Shown one piece after another: positions 44,781 through 54,739 of a stretch of DNA of 64,000 bases. Numbering within the stretch: position 1 is the stretch's first letter; every line of letters begins with the position of its first letter. The translations under genes were made by a program, and so were the position numbers. This DNA is from Agarilytica rhodophyticola (GTDB taxonomy: Bacteria > Pseudomonadota > Gammaproteobacteria > Pseudomonadales > Cellvibrionaceae). The stretch is from positions 4,432,501 through 4,496,500 of the forward strand of contig NZ_CP020038.1 of NCBI RefSeq assembly GCF_002157225.2. Reading direction: 5' to 3'. The notes below the pieces were generated by a model that made no database searches, was not told the DNA's origin, and worked only from the letters and a program-made list of their open reading frames with translations.

Positions 44781-47597
44781 TTAAAAAGAAGCGCGCAGGC
44801 CAAAAGTTATACGTGGTTCATTATCTTCATAGGTGACTAGCGCCTCTGGTATTTCTGAATACTCGAAATAGTCTTCTCCAGTTAAGTTGATACCTTCAAG
44901 AAAAAACGTGAGTTGATCTATAGGGCTGTAACTCAACGAGGCATCAACCTGACTATAATCGTCGACGATTTGTGTTAGCCCCTGTAAACCAATGGTGGTT
45001 CTGACATAATCACTACGGTGATTAAACGAGATTCTCGCTTGCCAGATCTCATTCTCGTAAAAAGCGGATAGGTTGTACGACAGGTCTGAAATATTTTCAA
45101 AAGAATTACTGACACCCACTACCGTTGCCCTGCTATCGGTGAGTGTCACATTTGTCAGAAAACCAAAGTTTGATTCAAAAATTACTTGGTAAGCAAGCTC
45201 CAGTCCTGTGATTTCAGCGGAATCGCCATTGGTCGGTCGTGAGTTTGTAAAGTTAATTGTACGAATACCTTGATCTATTGGCGCTGTGCTGCTATCGCCA
45301 TCTGAATCGTCGAAATATTGAATAGGCCTTGGTTCGACGGTGCTCACATTGGCAATAAAATTCGATAATTCCTTGTAAAAAATAGCCGCCGATGCCGAAG
45401 CACTTTCACCATACCACTCGATAGAAAGATCGACATTATTAGATTCAGGTGGGTCCAATTGTGGCCGGCCAGAGGAAGTGGCTTCGGTAAACTCATTTTT
45501 CCTAGTCACTGTGATTGCAGTGGATAGATCTGAGATAGTTGGCCTGGAAATCGTTTTTGAAAACGCACTGCGTATGATGAATTTATCTGAAATATCAATG
45601 GCAAGGTTGAAAGAAGGTAAAACTTTAAAATAGTTGTGTGATAATGTAATTGGAATGTCATCGCTAAATGCAAATTCCTGGTTACCTTGTCCAGTGCCAG
45701 TAATGGAAAGTATGTCATTAATATGGCCACTTGAATCGAGGTTTGTTTCCACTAAACGAAGTCCAGCGTTGGATCGCCATGTTTTCTGTGCAATTTCTCC
45801 GGCGAGATCAAGCTGTACAAAACCACCGATAATATATTCTTCAATGCTATTGGAATTGGCCAACTGCAATCTCGATGTGAGCGGATTTGCCATATTGTTT
45901 TGCGATGCGAACAGTTGATAAATTCTCTCCACCTCTGAAGTGGAAATAACAGGAAAATTACGCGGCAAATTAGCACTGGTATCGCTGAGGAAATCGCCTA
46001 GATTAAGATTTGTTGCAGAAAAATTAGGATCGATACTTTGTAGGGTACGAGCACTACTGCAAAGTGATACTGGACAGTCCGTGGAGGGGTTGAGGTTATT
46101 AAATACCAAGGTATCTTTTTGACGATTAGTATAGTCAACACCGAACTTAAGCGCTATCTCGTCTTGAAATACATATTCTCCCGAAAGTTTTAAAGAAAGC
46201 ACCTCATCTTTAATGTTATTTGAATCGTTGCGTGCAAAATGGGTGCTTAGTTGACTGGGAAGTAGCTGGTCTAATGGCTCCTGATTTTCAGGGGCAAGAA
46301 TATCCCCACCATTTACAGGATCAAAATTAGGGTTGGGGCCAGTAAACTGAAAATCTGGCACAGCAAATGGTTGTGCATGTGTAGATGCAATAGCATTGGG
46401 TATTTGGATCACATAAAAAGAACCGCTGTTTGTTGCCGGCCCAGTATTATTACGCACACCATCGGCTTTAGAATATGCTATATCGCCTTCTAGTTTCAGC
46501 TGGTCATTAATATCCAGTATTCCATTAATACCGTATTGAATGGTTTGTGTATCATTATCGGTAGACCTGGAAAGTAAGTCTACTTGCACTTCGGCCTCAA
46601 AAGATTCGACAAAATTATTGTCATTAACACTAATTGAGCCTGGTCTTAATTGCATTGGATTGCCAGGAAAAAAAGAGACTCCGGCAGATTCTGAGGGGCT
46701 TTCGAAGGCTGAATAGAGTATATCGAATGTCAACTCACTGTTTTCTGAAGGCTGTACTTGTAACGTTAATGTGCCACCTGTGCGTGTCCTCTCCTCTGTG
46801 CTATTGAGTACTGTCATCGAAGAGTAGCGCGCATTGTTATGTACAAGGGGAATATTGTCATTAGGGTCATCGGCTTGATTATTTGCATCAACATTAATAT
46901 TAAAAAAATTTACCCCCTCAACCACATCCGTGCGAACGTTTCTATCTGAATGGGAAAATGAAGCTAGAATACCCCAGTCATCATTTTCGCCAAAAGTATT
47001 GCTTATTATTCCAGAGACTTTCAATCCAGTATCATCAGCCAGATCATCGTAAATCCCTGATATGGAACCTGCCATGCGAAGCCCTATTTTATCAAAGGGC
47101 TTCGCGGTTTTAATATTTACCAGCCCACCAATACTTCCGTCTGTTAATGCTGCCTGGGAGGTTTTATATATCTGCGCCTCGGACACAAGTTCTGAAGCAA
47201 CAACATCAAAGCTAAACTCCCGGCCTCCACTCTCGGTGGCTAGTACTCGATTATTAAAGGTCACACTATTAAATTCTTCACCCAAGCCACGCACTGTAAC
47301 AAACTGCCCCTCTCCTCCGCGACTGCGTGTAATAGCCACTCCTGTGATACGTTGTAGAGACTCGGCAACATTGGCATCAGGAAATTTACCTAACTCTTCT
47401 GAAGAGATTGCATCGAGAACACCAGAACCATTTTTTTTAATTTGAGAAGCAGATTTTAAACTACCCTCGATAGGACCTCTGATAATCATTTCTTCAACTT
47501 CTTCTCGGGCATACTTATTTTCCTGAGCATCAGAAATGGCTGCAGAAAAAGTCATACAACTAACACATAGCGTTAAAATTTTATTCTTATTATACAT
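44781..47597 (-). CDS. TonB-dependent outer-membrane receptor (Xanthomonas/Caulobacter type)
   Basis: The 938-residue protein has a signal peptide (about 1-24), a plug domain (about 45-165: GVLDAISSEELGKFPDANVAESLQ, VRGLGEEFNSV) and a beta-barrel ending in GLRASF with a terminal Phe. The plug wording is that of the large receptor group used by Xanthomonas and Caulobacter relatives, many of which import glycans or siderophores. It has no STN domain, unlike its relative at 51238-54531, with which it shares the SRSRGG, RVLATE-type and DGSIGG blocks. The substrate is unknown. Confidence 0.92.
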   Translation of the reverse strand: MYNKNKILTLCVSCMTFSAAISDAQENKYAREEVEEMIIRGPIEGSLKSASQIKKNGSGVLDAISSEELGKFPDANVAESLQRITGVAITRSRGGEGQFVTVRGLGEEFNSVTFNNRVLATESGGREFSFDVVASELVSEAQIYKTSQAALTDGSIGGLVNIKTAKPFDKIGLRMAGSISGIYDDLADDTGLKVSGIISNTFGENDDWGILASFSHSDRNVRTDVVEGVNFFNINVDANNQADDPNDNIPLVHNNARYSSMTVLNSTEERTRTGGTLTLQVQPSENSELTFDILYSAFESPSESAGVSFFPGNPMQLRPGSISVNDNNFVESFEAEVQVDLLSRSTDNDTQTIQYGINGILDINDQLKLEGDIAYSKADGVRNNTGPATNSGSFYVIQIPNAIASTHAQPFAVPDFQFTGPNPNFDPVNGGDILAPENQEPLDQLLPSQLSTHFARNDSNNIKDEVLSLKLSGEYVFQDEIALKFGVDYTNRQKDTLVFNNLNPSTDCPVSLCSSARTLQSIDPNFSATNLNLGDFLSDTSANLPRNFPVISTSEVERIYQLFASQNNMANPLTSRLQLANSNSIEEYIIGGFVQLDLAGEIAQKTWRSNAGLRLVETNLDSSGHINDILSITGTGQGNQEFAFSDDIPITLSHNYFKVLPSFNLAIDISDKFIIRSAFSKTISRPTISDLSTAITVTRKNEFTEATSSGRPQLDPPESNNVDLSIEWYGESASASAAIFYKELSNFIANVSTVEPRPIQYFDDSDGDSSTAPIDQGIRTINFTNSRPTNGDSAEITGLELAYQVIFESNFGFLTNVTLTDSRATVVGVSNSFENISDLSYNLSAFYENEIWQARISFNHRSDYVRTTIGLQGLTQIVDDYSQVDASLSYSPIDQLTFFLEGINLTGEDYFEYSEIPEALVTYEDNEPRITFGLRASF

Positions 47598-47900
47598 TTT
47601 TTCTCCATTAACAACGTTGTTTTAATTACAGACAGGCGTCCATTATTTATTAAAATATTTTTTTATCGACATTAATAAAAAGTTAATAATGTCTCTGTGT
47701 TAACGCGTTTTAAGATAAAATTCGCACCGCCAATTACTGTGCAACAATATTTTTTCGCCTGTAAAAAAATCCCTTTGTATTACCTACAAATAGTTTTCTT
47801 ATAAAAAATAAGTGAAATTAATATAGATATATATGGAAAGAATAAAAATCCGTAACAGACATGCTGTGAGTACATCCTTGTACGTCCTACTAATAAGAGG
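47598..47900. other. 303-bp intergenic region with an inverted repeat and a repeat fragment
   Basis: An imperfect inverted repeat (GACATTA at 47668-47674, TAATGTC at 47687-47693) lies about 70 bp before the receptor start and may be an operator. A short dispersed-repeat copy lies at 47858-47898. Confidence 0.45.
47858..47898 (+). repeat. Dispersed intergenic repeat, copy 3 (internally deleted)
   Basis: ATGCTGTGAGTACATCCTTG matches the left end of copy 2 (near 54599) almost exactly, and CTAATAAG matches its right end. The middle part is missing. Confidence 0.6.
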
Positions 47901-48683
47901 CTATTTTCTATCAACAATCACATGGGTAGCATATCCGGGGCCATTACATTCTCTTGCTCCACCATACCAATAAACACAAGCCTTTAACGTATACTTATAT
48001 ACACCATCTGGCTTGTTTTTTAATGTGATCTTGGCATTTCTATCAATTTCATAGTGGGTGGATGATTGTCCTGCAGATCCATAGTAGGTTTCATATAGAT
48101 CGCCTGTAATACGCACAACTGGCCCGTTGCTACCTGGCCATAATGAGAATGGTGCTTGAATAAAATATGAGTTTTTATCTGAAGAATAAAAAGCACCTTG
48201 ATTAATACTGAATGTTTGTGTTGGATCATCTATAGGTGATGGTAAGGGTGTTGGGGTAGGTACAGTACCGTTAGTAACATAAACCGTTGTAGACCAGTTT
48301 TGCAATTCACAGGTCATCGTTTGGTTCATATACTCGTAACACAATTCTATTTGGTAACGATAGGTGCCACTGTAAGAGATATCTGCTGACCTCGCGATTG
48401 AGTTATACCTTACAGAGTACTCGCCTTTGCGAACATTACCATCTGGGGTAGTATAAACATAATGTAATTTACCTGAGCGATCCGAAATAGGCCCGTTACT
48501 CTCCCATAAGCCTGTTAAATCCAGCTGATATTCTCCATCAACATCACTATAACTCGCCCCAGCCTCCATATCGTATACCTGTGAAGCTGCATAAGTTTTT
48601 GCCGTAAATAATAACAAAATCAATAACATTACAACTAGTAACGATAACAATAATGTACTTATATGTTTAGCTAAACCGCTCAT
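47901..48683 (-). CDS. Secreted protein with two homologous beta-type domains
   Basis: A long hydrophobic signal or anchor (about residues 8-32) is followed by two domains of about 100 residues that align with each other: G.xYS near the start, LW.SNGP, G.L, then GxYxYxxxxC and a second Cys. A TPTPLPSP linker joins them. Two Cys per domain suggest a disulfide in each. The build resembles small surface or carbohydrate-binding beta-sandwich proteins, but no family is recognised. It lies upstream of the TonB-dependent receptor gene on the same strand. Confidence 0.65.
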   Translation of the reverse strand: MSGLAKHISTLLLSLLVVMLLILLLFTAKTYAASQVYDMEAGASYSDVDGEYQLDLTGLWESNGPISDRSGKLHYVYTTPDGNVRKGEYSVRYNSIARSADISYSGTYRYQIELCYEYMNQTMTCELQNWSTTVYVTNGTVPTPTPLPSPIDDPTQTFSINQGAFYSSDKNSYFIQAPFSLWPGSNGPVVRITGDLYETYYGSAGQSSTHYEIDRNAKITLKNKPDGVYKYTLKACVYWYGGARECNGPGYATHVIVDRK

Positions 48684-48746
48684 AATTATTTTCCTATAGA
48701 TATGAAATGTCTTACCTTAAACGTAAGGAAGAAATAAATTCGAACT

Positions 48747-49019
48747 TTACCTATAGGACTTTGCCAAATATGTGGCAGCTTTTATCAAAATATCTCTATC
48801 TTCTTGGGTTTGACTAAGCTCTTTTTTTAAACGTAAATTTTCTTGCCTTATATGTTTTAATTCTTTTACCAGCTTCTCTAGCTGAACAGTCGATACTATT
48901 TGCGCACAGTTTGTATGAAAGCATCTGCGTTTATATACTGTATAATCATTAGTGTTTACTTCTTCTAGAAGTTTACTATTAACATCTACAAGTAAAGTAT
49001 CAGCGCAATACTTTTCCAT
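48747..49019 (-). CDS. IS3 OrfA-like coiled-coil small protein
   Basis: The start at 49019 is chosen because TTGGAGGG lies just upstream; the frame is open to 49079. The 90-residue product ends in QENLRLKKELSQTQEDRDIL and IKAATYLAKSYR, which closely resembles the leucine-zipper C-terminus of IS3-family OrfA. No OrfB reading frame or inverted-repeat ends are seen nearby. It is either a remnant of an insertion sequence or a retained small protein. The Cys-containing N-terminal part (CFHTNC) is unusual for OrfA. Confidence 0.5.
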   Translation of the reverse strand: MEKYCADTLLVDVNSKLLEEVNTNDYTVYKRRCFHTNCAQIVSTVQLEKLVKELKHIRQENLRLKKELSQTQEDRDILIKAATYLAKSYR

Positions 49020-49651
49020 AAGCCCTCCAAAATAAAATAATAATGTGCTTGGTAGATAAGCTTGATCAAAACACAACAACTAGAATTGGCATATAAACAC
49101 TCCATTGGGTGATACGCTGTATTGTAAGCATTTAATGTTATATCTATACACGTTCTTACAAATTGGTTTCGTACTTATAAAAATTATTAATCTTTAAGGC
49201 AATGTATCTAAAATGACCGGCTGTTTTTAAAGCCATATCTAAAACGTATGATGTATCTAAAATCGAACCTCTAAGAAAACCCACCAAATATTAGCACTTG
49301 ATAAAACAAGCTTGTTTGTCTAAGTCTAATTTGTTATTGTTTTTTACAGTATAAGTATTATAAATATAACTAATTGCCATTTAATTAATGTGCAAGGTTC
49401 GTTTAGTTAATTGCAAAACTGTTATTACTAAAGTTGTTGCTGGGGTTGTTATACTACAGGGTGATTGTGCTCTATTAGAAGGCATTATTACTAGGCTCTA
49501 GATAAAATGCCTAATAACATCATTGGGAAAGTAATTTATTGCTACCGCTTTATAGATATAGCCTTATAAATATAGCGCCATAGACGGTATAAAAAATAAC
49601 AATTAAGCGACATCAGCACTATTCAATTACGTACTGGGATGTTAACAGAAC
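49020..49651. other. 632-bp intergenic region upstream of the sigma factor gene
   Basis: AT-rich DNA between divergent genes. No gene, RNA or clear promoter could be fixed by eye. Confidence 0.4.
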
Positions 49652-50179
49652 ATGAAGTCTGAGCAACAAACCCTGAGTGAAATTTATCGCCGTTACTATC
49701 ATCAGTTGACGGGATATTTATGCAAAAAGTTTAGCTTTTCACGTATGGATTCGGAAGACACAGCACAAACCGCATTTGCTAAATTTGCCGCCTTACCCAA
49801 TGCTAACTCTATCGATAATCCTGGCGCTTTTATTTATAAGATTGCGCAAAATGTTGCACTTGACAGGAAACGGCGTTCAACAGTAAGACAACGTTATATA
49901 GAAGAACAAGGCTATATAAATGAAGAGGCAGATGAAGAATATCACGAGATAGATCCAGAACGTATATTGCTGGCGTCGAGGCGTTTACAGGTACTGTCAG
50001 ATACACTTAGCCGTATGCCTGAAAAACGACGCAACTTTCTACTAATGAATCGCTTTGATGAAGTCACAAATGTTGAAGCTGCAAAAAGATCGGGAATATC
50101 CGAAGCAGCAGTGAGAAAACATATCGCCAAGGCTTTACTGGAATGTAAACAAGCACTGGATGCGGAATCATATGAGTGA
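49652..50179 (+). CDS. ECF sigma factor, FecI-like
   Basis: The 175-residue protein shows sigma region 2 (residues about 10-75: IYRRYYHQLTGYLCKK, DSEDTAQTAFAKFA, IAQNVALDRKR) and region 4 (about 110-165: LSDTLSRMPEKRRNFLL, SGISEAAVRKHIAKAL). It overlaps a FecR-type gene by 4 bp (GTGA), which is followed by a TonB-dependent receptor with an STN domain. That order is the classic cell-surface signalling operon in which the receptor's ligand releases the sigma factor. Confidence 0.93.
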   Translation: MKSEQQTLSEIYRRYYHQLTGYLCKKFSFSRMDSEDTAQTAFAKFAALPNANSIDNPGAFIYKIAQNVALDRKRRSTVRQRYIEEQGYINEEADEEYHEIDPERILLASRRLQVLSDTLSRMPEKRRNFLLMNRFDEVTNVEAAKRSGISEAAVRKHIAKALLECKQALDAESYE

Positions 50180-51225
50180 TAACTATGCTAAAAGATGCTG
50201 AAACCACTGATAAAAATCGCATTGATACAGAAGCCTGCCAATGGTTTGCGCTTATTTACGGTGGCAATGTAAGTGATAAAGATCTAAAAGCATTTGATGC
50301 TTGGAAACTGGCAGACCTTCGACATCAACAAGCCTGCCTAGACCTTGATGAAATATGGTATGAAATAAGTGAGCTTCAATATATACCAACACAGGATCTT
50401 GCTGAAGATAAAGCGCTATCTAGAAATGAAAAAAGCTCTGGCAATTTCCGCTGGCCTTTTATTTTTCAGTTTTGGCAAGCTAATTTAAGAACACAGCTTT
50501 GGGCAGGAATAGGGACAACTATATTATGTCTTACCCTTATCACTGTAGGTGTGTTTTACGACAACAAGGCTCCCTTACACTACCAAACTGAAGTCGGACA
50601 AATTCAAGAAGTGATACTTGTAGACGGCAGCATTGTGACACTTAGTGGAGCGTCTTCTATAGAGGTGATCTACACAGAGCGTATGAGAAAACTTCAGCTA
50701 CAGCGCGGCCAGGCTTTTTTTGATGTCACCTCAAGTCCTTCGCGTCCCTTCGTTGTATCAGCAGGTGGCATTGATACCCGGGTATTAGGCACTAAATTTG
50801 ATATCAGACTTGGACATCGAAACATCCGAGTTAGCGTTGTCGAAGGCGATGTTAATGTTAATATATCCGATACCGATTCTACTTCAGGCAAGCATCTTTC
50901 TGGCGGCGATCAGATAACTATCGTTTCTGAAGAAAAAGAACTCAGATTAAGTAAAAAAACAAAAGTAGATACACGCTTATTAAGCGACTGGCTGGCTGGA
51001 CGTCTAAGCTACCGTGATGCATACCTTCGTGACGTTATAGAGGACGCTAATCGATTTTTCAATGGCCAGATATTCTTGAATGAAGAAGCCTTAGGCGATA
51101 TGAAAATTACCGCCTCTTTTAACGCTGCTCAGATTGGTCAAATGCTAGAATCCCTCCCCTTGCTGTTACCGGTAAAAGTATATAAAGAGCGGGCAGACAG
51201 GATAATTATTGCTTCAGAGCTGTAA
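50176..51225 (+). CDS. FecR-type anti-sigma/transmembrane signal protein
   Basis: The 349-residue protein has an N-terminal cytoplasmic part with the ACQWFALIYGG and FDAWKLADLRHQQA blocks typical of FecR N-termini. One membrane helix lies at about 112-132. A periplasmic FecR domain follows (TEVGQIQEVILVDGSIVTLS, GQAFFDVTSSPSRPFVV, TRVLGTKFDI). It would link the STN receptor to the sigma factor. GTG at 50176 overlaps the sigma gene stop; ATG at 50185 is an alternative start. Confidence 0.92.
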   Translation: MITMLKDAETTDKNRIDTEACQWFALIYGGNVSDKDLKAFDAWKLADLRHQQACLDLDEIWYEISELQYIPTQDLAEDKALSRNEKSSGNFRWPFIFQFWQANLRTQLWAGIGTTILCLTLITVGVFYDNKAPLHYQTEVGQIQEVILVDGSIVTLSGASSIEVIYTERMRKLQLQRGQAFFDVTSSPSRPFVVSAGGIDTRVLGTKFDIRLGHRNIRVSVVEGDVNVNISDTDSTSGKHLSGGDQITIVSEEKELRLSKKTKVDTRLLSDWLAGRLSYRDAYLRDVIEDANRFFNGQIFLNEEALGDMKITASFNAAQIGQMLESLPLLLPVKVYKERADRIIIASEL

Positions 51226-51237
51226 ACGGCTGATACC

Positions 51238-54200
51238 ATGTTACATAAGGATATGTGTTGTCTAACCATGAATATAGTAGATCGAGCTTCTAGCAGTAAA
51301 AACCTTGTAATTGTCAAAGATAAAAATTACACCTACTTCCTTTATTCTCTTTATCTGTGTGTTTTTTTACTTATTACGAATAAAATATACGCAGAATCTC
51401 ACATTCAAAATAGGATTGATAAGATAACAGGAAAAAAATCTACTATTCAACTGGATATCCCCGCTCAATCATTAGATAAAGCGATACTTGTCCTTTCCGA
51501 AAAAAGTAATGAATCAATAACAGCCCTCCCAGAGTATCTTCAAAATAAAATATCACATTCAATTTCAGGAAAAATTTCGGTACTGAGAGCACTTGAGTTG
51601 ATGCTAGAGAACACAGGCCTTGTTTATACGATCACTCCCGGCGATATAATCGTTATCCGACCACCTATTATCAATGATCTTAGTGAAATATATATAAAAC
51701 CTACCCCCACCCCTAGAGAAAGCGAGCAATTACAAGAAGAAGAGGTCCTTGTCAGAGGATCTCGTAATAATTCTATAAACAATATTAATTTCAAACAACA
51801 GTTCGATAAAAGTGTTATTGATGTTGTCTATACACAGGATAAAGGGAGGTCTTTAGCGACTAATCCTGCAGAAGCTCTAACTAATGCTCCGGGAGTCTCC
51901 GTAAGTCGAAGTCGTGGGGGTAGTGGCCGTTTTATTTCACTAAGAGGCATCAGTCACTCTTTCAATACGGTGAGATACAACGGACGTTTGTTAGCCACCG
52001 AAAATCGCAGTCGAGAGTTGAGCTTTGATAATTTTTCAAATGATTCTTTCTCTCGTATGGAAGTGTACAAAACATCACTTACCTCACTGGGAGATGGAAG
52101 TATCGGGGGGCAAATTAACTTAGTACCGTATAAACCCTTCGATGAAAAGCCAGTGCAATCAAAGTTTTTATTCGAGGTTTCGCGTAATAACTTAATTCAA
52201 GATAATAGTGTCAATTCGTCGGGACTCACCCATGGTTTATTTTTAAATAATAGCCTTGGTATATCAGCAGGATTTAATTATTCGAAAACAAACTTTAGAG
52301 TAGACGTCGCTGAGTCTATTGGTACATTTACCAGCGACATTTACGATATGACAAATACCGGTTTAGTTCGGGAAGGCGAGTCACCATTACAGACTTGGCA
52401 AGCTCGGGCAGAAATAGACTCGCAGAATAATATTATCAACTTACCCGCAGAAGCTCGTTTACTTGGAACGGCTATTCACAGCTCAGTAAACTTTGGCACA
52501 TTTATCGAGCAACATGAACGCACTGGAGGAAACCTAGTTTTCCAATTTAAACCCAACAGAAGTTTTGAAACAACGGTTGACTTTTTGTACTCCGATTTTG
52601 CAAGCCCAGGAATGGCTTATAGTAGCTCCCACTTTCCCTGTACCTGTAATGGAGATTTGACTAATATTGTTGTCGCAGAAAATAAAGTATTAAGCCAGTA
52701 TGCTTGGGATGGAAATACCGATTTTGTATCGCGCGGGCTAGAATCCAATACGAAAACCTGGCAATTTGGTAGCAATACTCAGTGGCAAGCAACTTCGTCG
52801 CTTAAACTTACAGCAGATATCTCCTACTCTAAAGCCTATGGTCGCCGAGATGATACAGATCACCGTTCTTTAGAAGGGAATTTTTTTGTTATTGGCTCAC
52901 AAACAAATACTCAGCAATTCTATCAACACACTGGACGTGTAGTGCCGGATGTCAGTATAGCACTAGCACCCTATAACTCCTCCCTTGCCAGTGCCGACTC
53001 GACTTTACCCCATATTGGCGCTGATCAAACAGGACGAGGATTAAATCCGCGCAGTTTTGGTGCGCATTTTATGAAAGTTTCTTTTAATAAAATTACCGAT
53101 ACGGTAAACACCATTAAACTTGATGGCTCGAGGTCATTTAATAATAATACTTCCCTAGAGCTAGGCTTGGATCATATTACTCGCACTAAGCATGTTTTGG
53201 TGTTTGACAATTCCGATCGTGAATGCCTATTTTGTGGTTACGAATATTCTATACGAGGTTTTAGTCCTCAGGTATTCGATAGTGCTTTAGTTGATTTTCC
53301 CGCGCACAACTTCTTACAAGATAGTGGCGCCAATGTGCCAGCAGATTTTATTGCTTTTGATACAGAACGTTTTAAAGATATATTTGCCAATATCCAACAA
53401 GGTGACTCGGTACGCGATGCCGAAGGCAACCCTACAGGTAACTTCCATTCTTTTTCAGAACATTCCAGGATAGAAGAACTTGGCATATTTACACCCTTGC
53501 TACGGGAGCATTTGTCTAATGAATTGACGGAAACGATAAATGCTATCTACCTGCAATTAAATACTAATGGAAATTGGAAAAATACCTCGTGGAATACCAA
53601 TATCGGGATTCGTATTGCTGACACAAGATTACAATCTGTTGGTGCGAAACTAAGACCTTTTACAGCGGCGCCCAATCCATCACAAAGAAATACTGAAAAC
53701 TTGTTGCCAATATCTGATCAGCACAGATATAGGAATATTTTACCGGCGTTTAATACTCGCTTTAAATTTTCTGAAAATATTAGCTTTCGCATTGCCGCAT
53801 CAAAAACTATTGCCCGCCCCGATCCTCTGGAACTAAGCACAGTCGAGATCACTTTGTTTGATGGTAATTCTATGTTTAACCGAGTGCGTAACACAAAACT
53901 TCGGCCGATGCGCTCGACGAATACAGATTTATCTTTGGAATGGTATGGGGATGTTGCTCACGCTAGTGCGGCTATTTTTATTAAAGATATTAAGGATGTA
54001 ATTTCAGATAGGATATTAACCGATCATCTGACAAAAGCTAACACCTCACCAAGCATCAACGTGCGCCGTCCAGAAAATCTTGCTGCGGCAAAAATAGGTG
54101 GTGTGGAGTTAGCTTGGCAATATGTGTTCGAATCAGGTCTAGGATATCAGATGAACTATACATATACCGATATACTTTCTAGCAATGCAATGAATACTAA

Positions 54201-54531
54201 ACAAGCCTTAGAAAACCTTTCGAATAATATCTACAACCTTTCTGTTTTCTACGAAAAAAATCATTTTTATTTGGGTTTCCATTACAACTTTAGAGAAGGA
54301 TTTGTGCGGGCAAACCGAGGCAGAGGTGGATTGGTAGAAGTCACCGACGACTATGGTCAACTCGGTTTCTCTTCAAAGTTTTCCGTAACAAAAAACCTGG
54401 ATATATATCTTGAGGGCGACAATATTACTGGCGAAAATGAATTTGTTTTTTTTCAAGGAATGCCAAACCTCTTGCGCTACTATGAACAAAGAGGCGCAGT
54501 GTACCGTGTTGGGTTTCAGTGGACACTATAA
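51238..54531 (+). CDS. TonB-dependent transducer with N-terminal STN domain
   Basis: The 1097-residue protein has a long N-region, a signal segment (about 30-52), an STN signalling domain (about 74-142: IPAQSLDKAILVLSEKS, VLRALELMLENTGLVY), a plug (about 185-300) and a barrel ending VGFQWTL. The STN domain and the sigma/anti-sigma genes directly upstream mark it as a signalling receptor. Its plug and barrel resemble those of the receptor at 44781-47597. The upstream start MLHKDM is tentative, since ATG codons at 51238, 51253 and 51268 are in frame. Confidence 0.92.
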   Translation: MLHKDMCCLTMNIVDRASSSKNLVIVKDKNYTYFLYSLYLCVFLLITNKIYAESHIQNRIDKITGKKSTIQLDIPAQSLDKAILVLSEKSNESITALPEYLQNKISHSISGKISVLRALELMLENTGLVYTITPGDIIVIRPPIINDLSEIYIKPTPTPRESEQLQEEEVLVRGSRNNSINNINFKQQFDKSVIDVVYTQDKGRSLATNPAEALTNAPGVSVSRSRGGSGRFISLRGISHSFNTVRYNGRLLATENRSRELSFDNFSNDSFSRMEVYKTSLTSLGDGSIGGQINLVPYKPFDEKPVQSKFLFEVSRNNLIQDNSVNSSGLTHGLFLNNSLGISAGFNYSKTNFRVDVAESIGTFTSDIYDMTNTGLVREGESPLQTWQARAEIDSQNNIINLPAEARLLGTAIHSSVNFGTFIEQHERTGGNLVFQFKPNRSFETTVDFLYSDFASPGMAYSSSHFPCTCNGDLTNIVVAENKVLSQYAWDGNTDFVSRGLESNTKTWQFGSNTQWQATSSLKLTADISYSKAYGRRDDTDHRSLEGNFFVIGSQTNTQQFYQHTGRVVPDVSIALAPYNSSLASADSTLPHIGADQTGRGLNPRSFGAHFMKVSFNKITDTVNTIKLDGSRSFNNNTSLELGLDHITRTKHVLVFDNSDRECLFCGYEYSIRGFSPQVFDSALVDFPAHNFLQDSGANVPADFIAFDTERFKDIFANIQQGDSVRDAEGNPTGNFHSFSEHSRIEELGIFTPLLREHLSNELTETINAIYLQLNTNGNWKNTSWNTNIGIRIADTRLQSVGAKLRPFTAAPNPSQRNTENLLPISDQHRYRNILPAFNTRFKFSENISFRIAASKTIARPDPLELSTVEITLFDGNSMFNRVRNTKLRPMRSTNTDLSLEWYGDVAHASAAIFIKDIKDVISDRILTDHLTKANTSPSINVRRPENLAAAKIGGVELAWQYVFESGLGYQMNYTYTDILSSNAMNTKQALENLSNNIYNLSVFYEKNHFYLGFHYNFREGFVRANRGRGGLVEVTDDYGQLGFSSKFSVTKNLDIYLEGDNITGENEFVFFQGMPNLLRYYEQRGAVYRVGFQWTL

Positions 54532-54612
54532 AATTAATGTAAATGAGCGCCTATTTACTACCAAGGTACTTGAAAAGAAGACACATCATTACCAGACACG
54601 CTGTGAATACAT

Positions 54613-54691
54613 CCTTGTACGCTCTACGTCGGCGTCCTGCCTCTGAAGGTCTGGTACTGATGTGTACTCTTTATTTTCGCCCCGCTAATAA
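54613..54691 (+). repeat. Dispersed intergenic repeat, copy 2
   Basis: This copy lies downstream of the transducer gene and aligns with 40949-41027 (minus strand). Its left flank, ACACGCTGTGAATACAT from 54597, is shared with the short copy at 47858-47898. Confidence 0.7.
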
Positions 54692-54739
54692 GTAGGCACT
54701 CATTTAAAGAAACAAAGATAGAGATATAAAGATAAGTCG

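Noticed and set aside
47062-47445. 127-codon plus-strand frame inside the TonB-dependent receptor gene
   Set aside because: It is antisense to the conserved plug domain and has no family resemblance.
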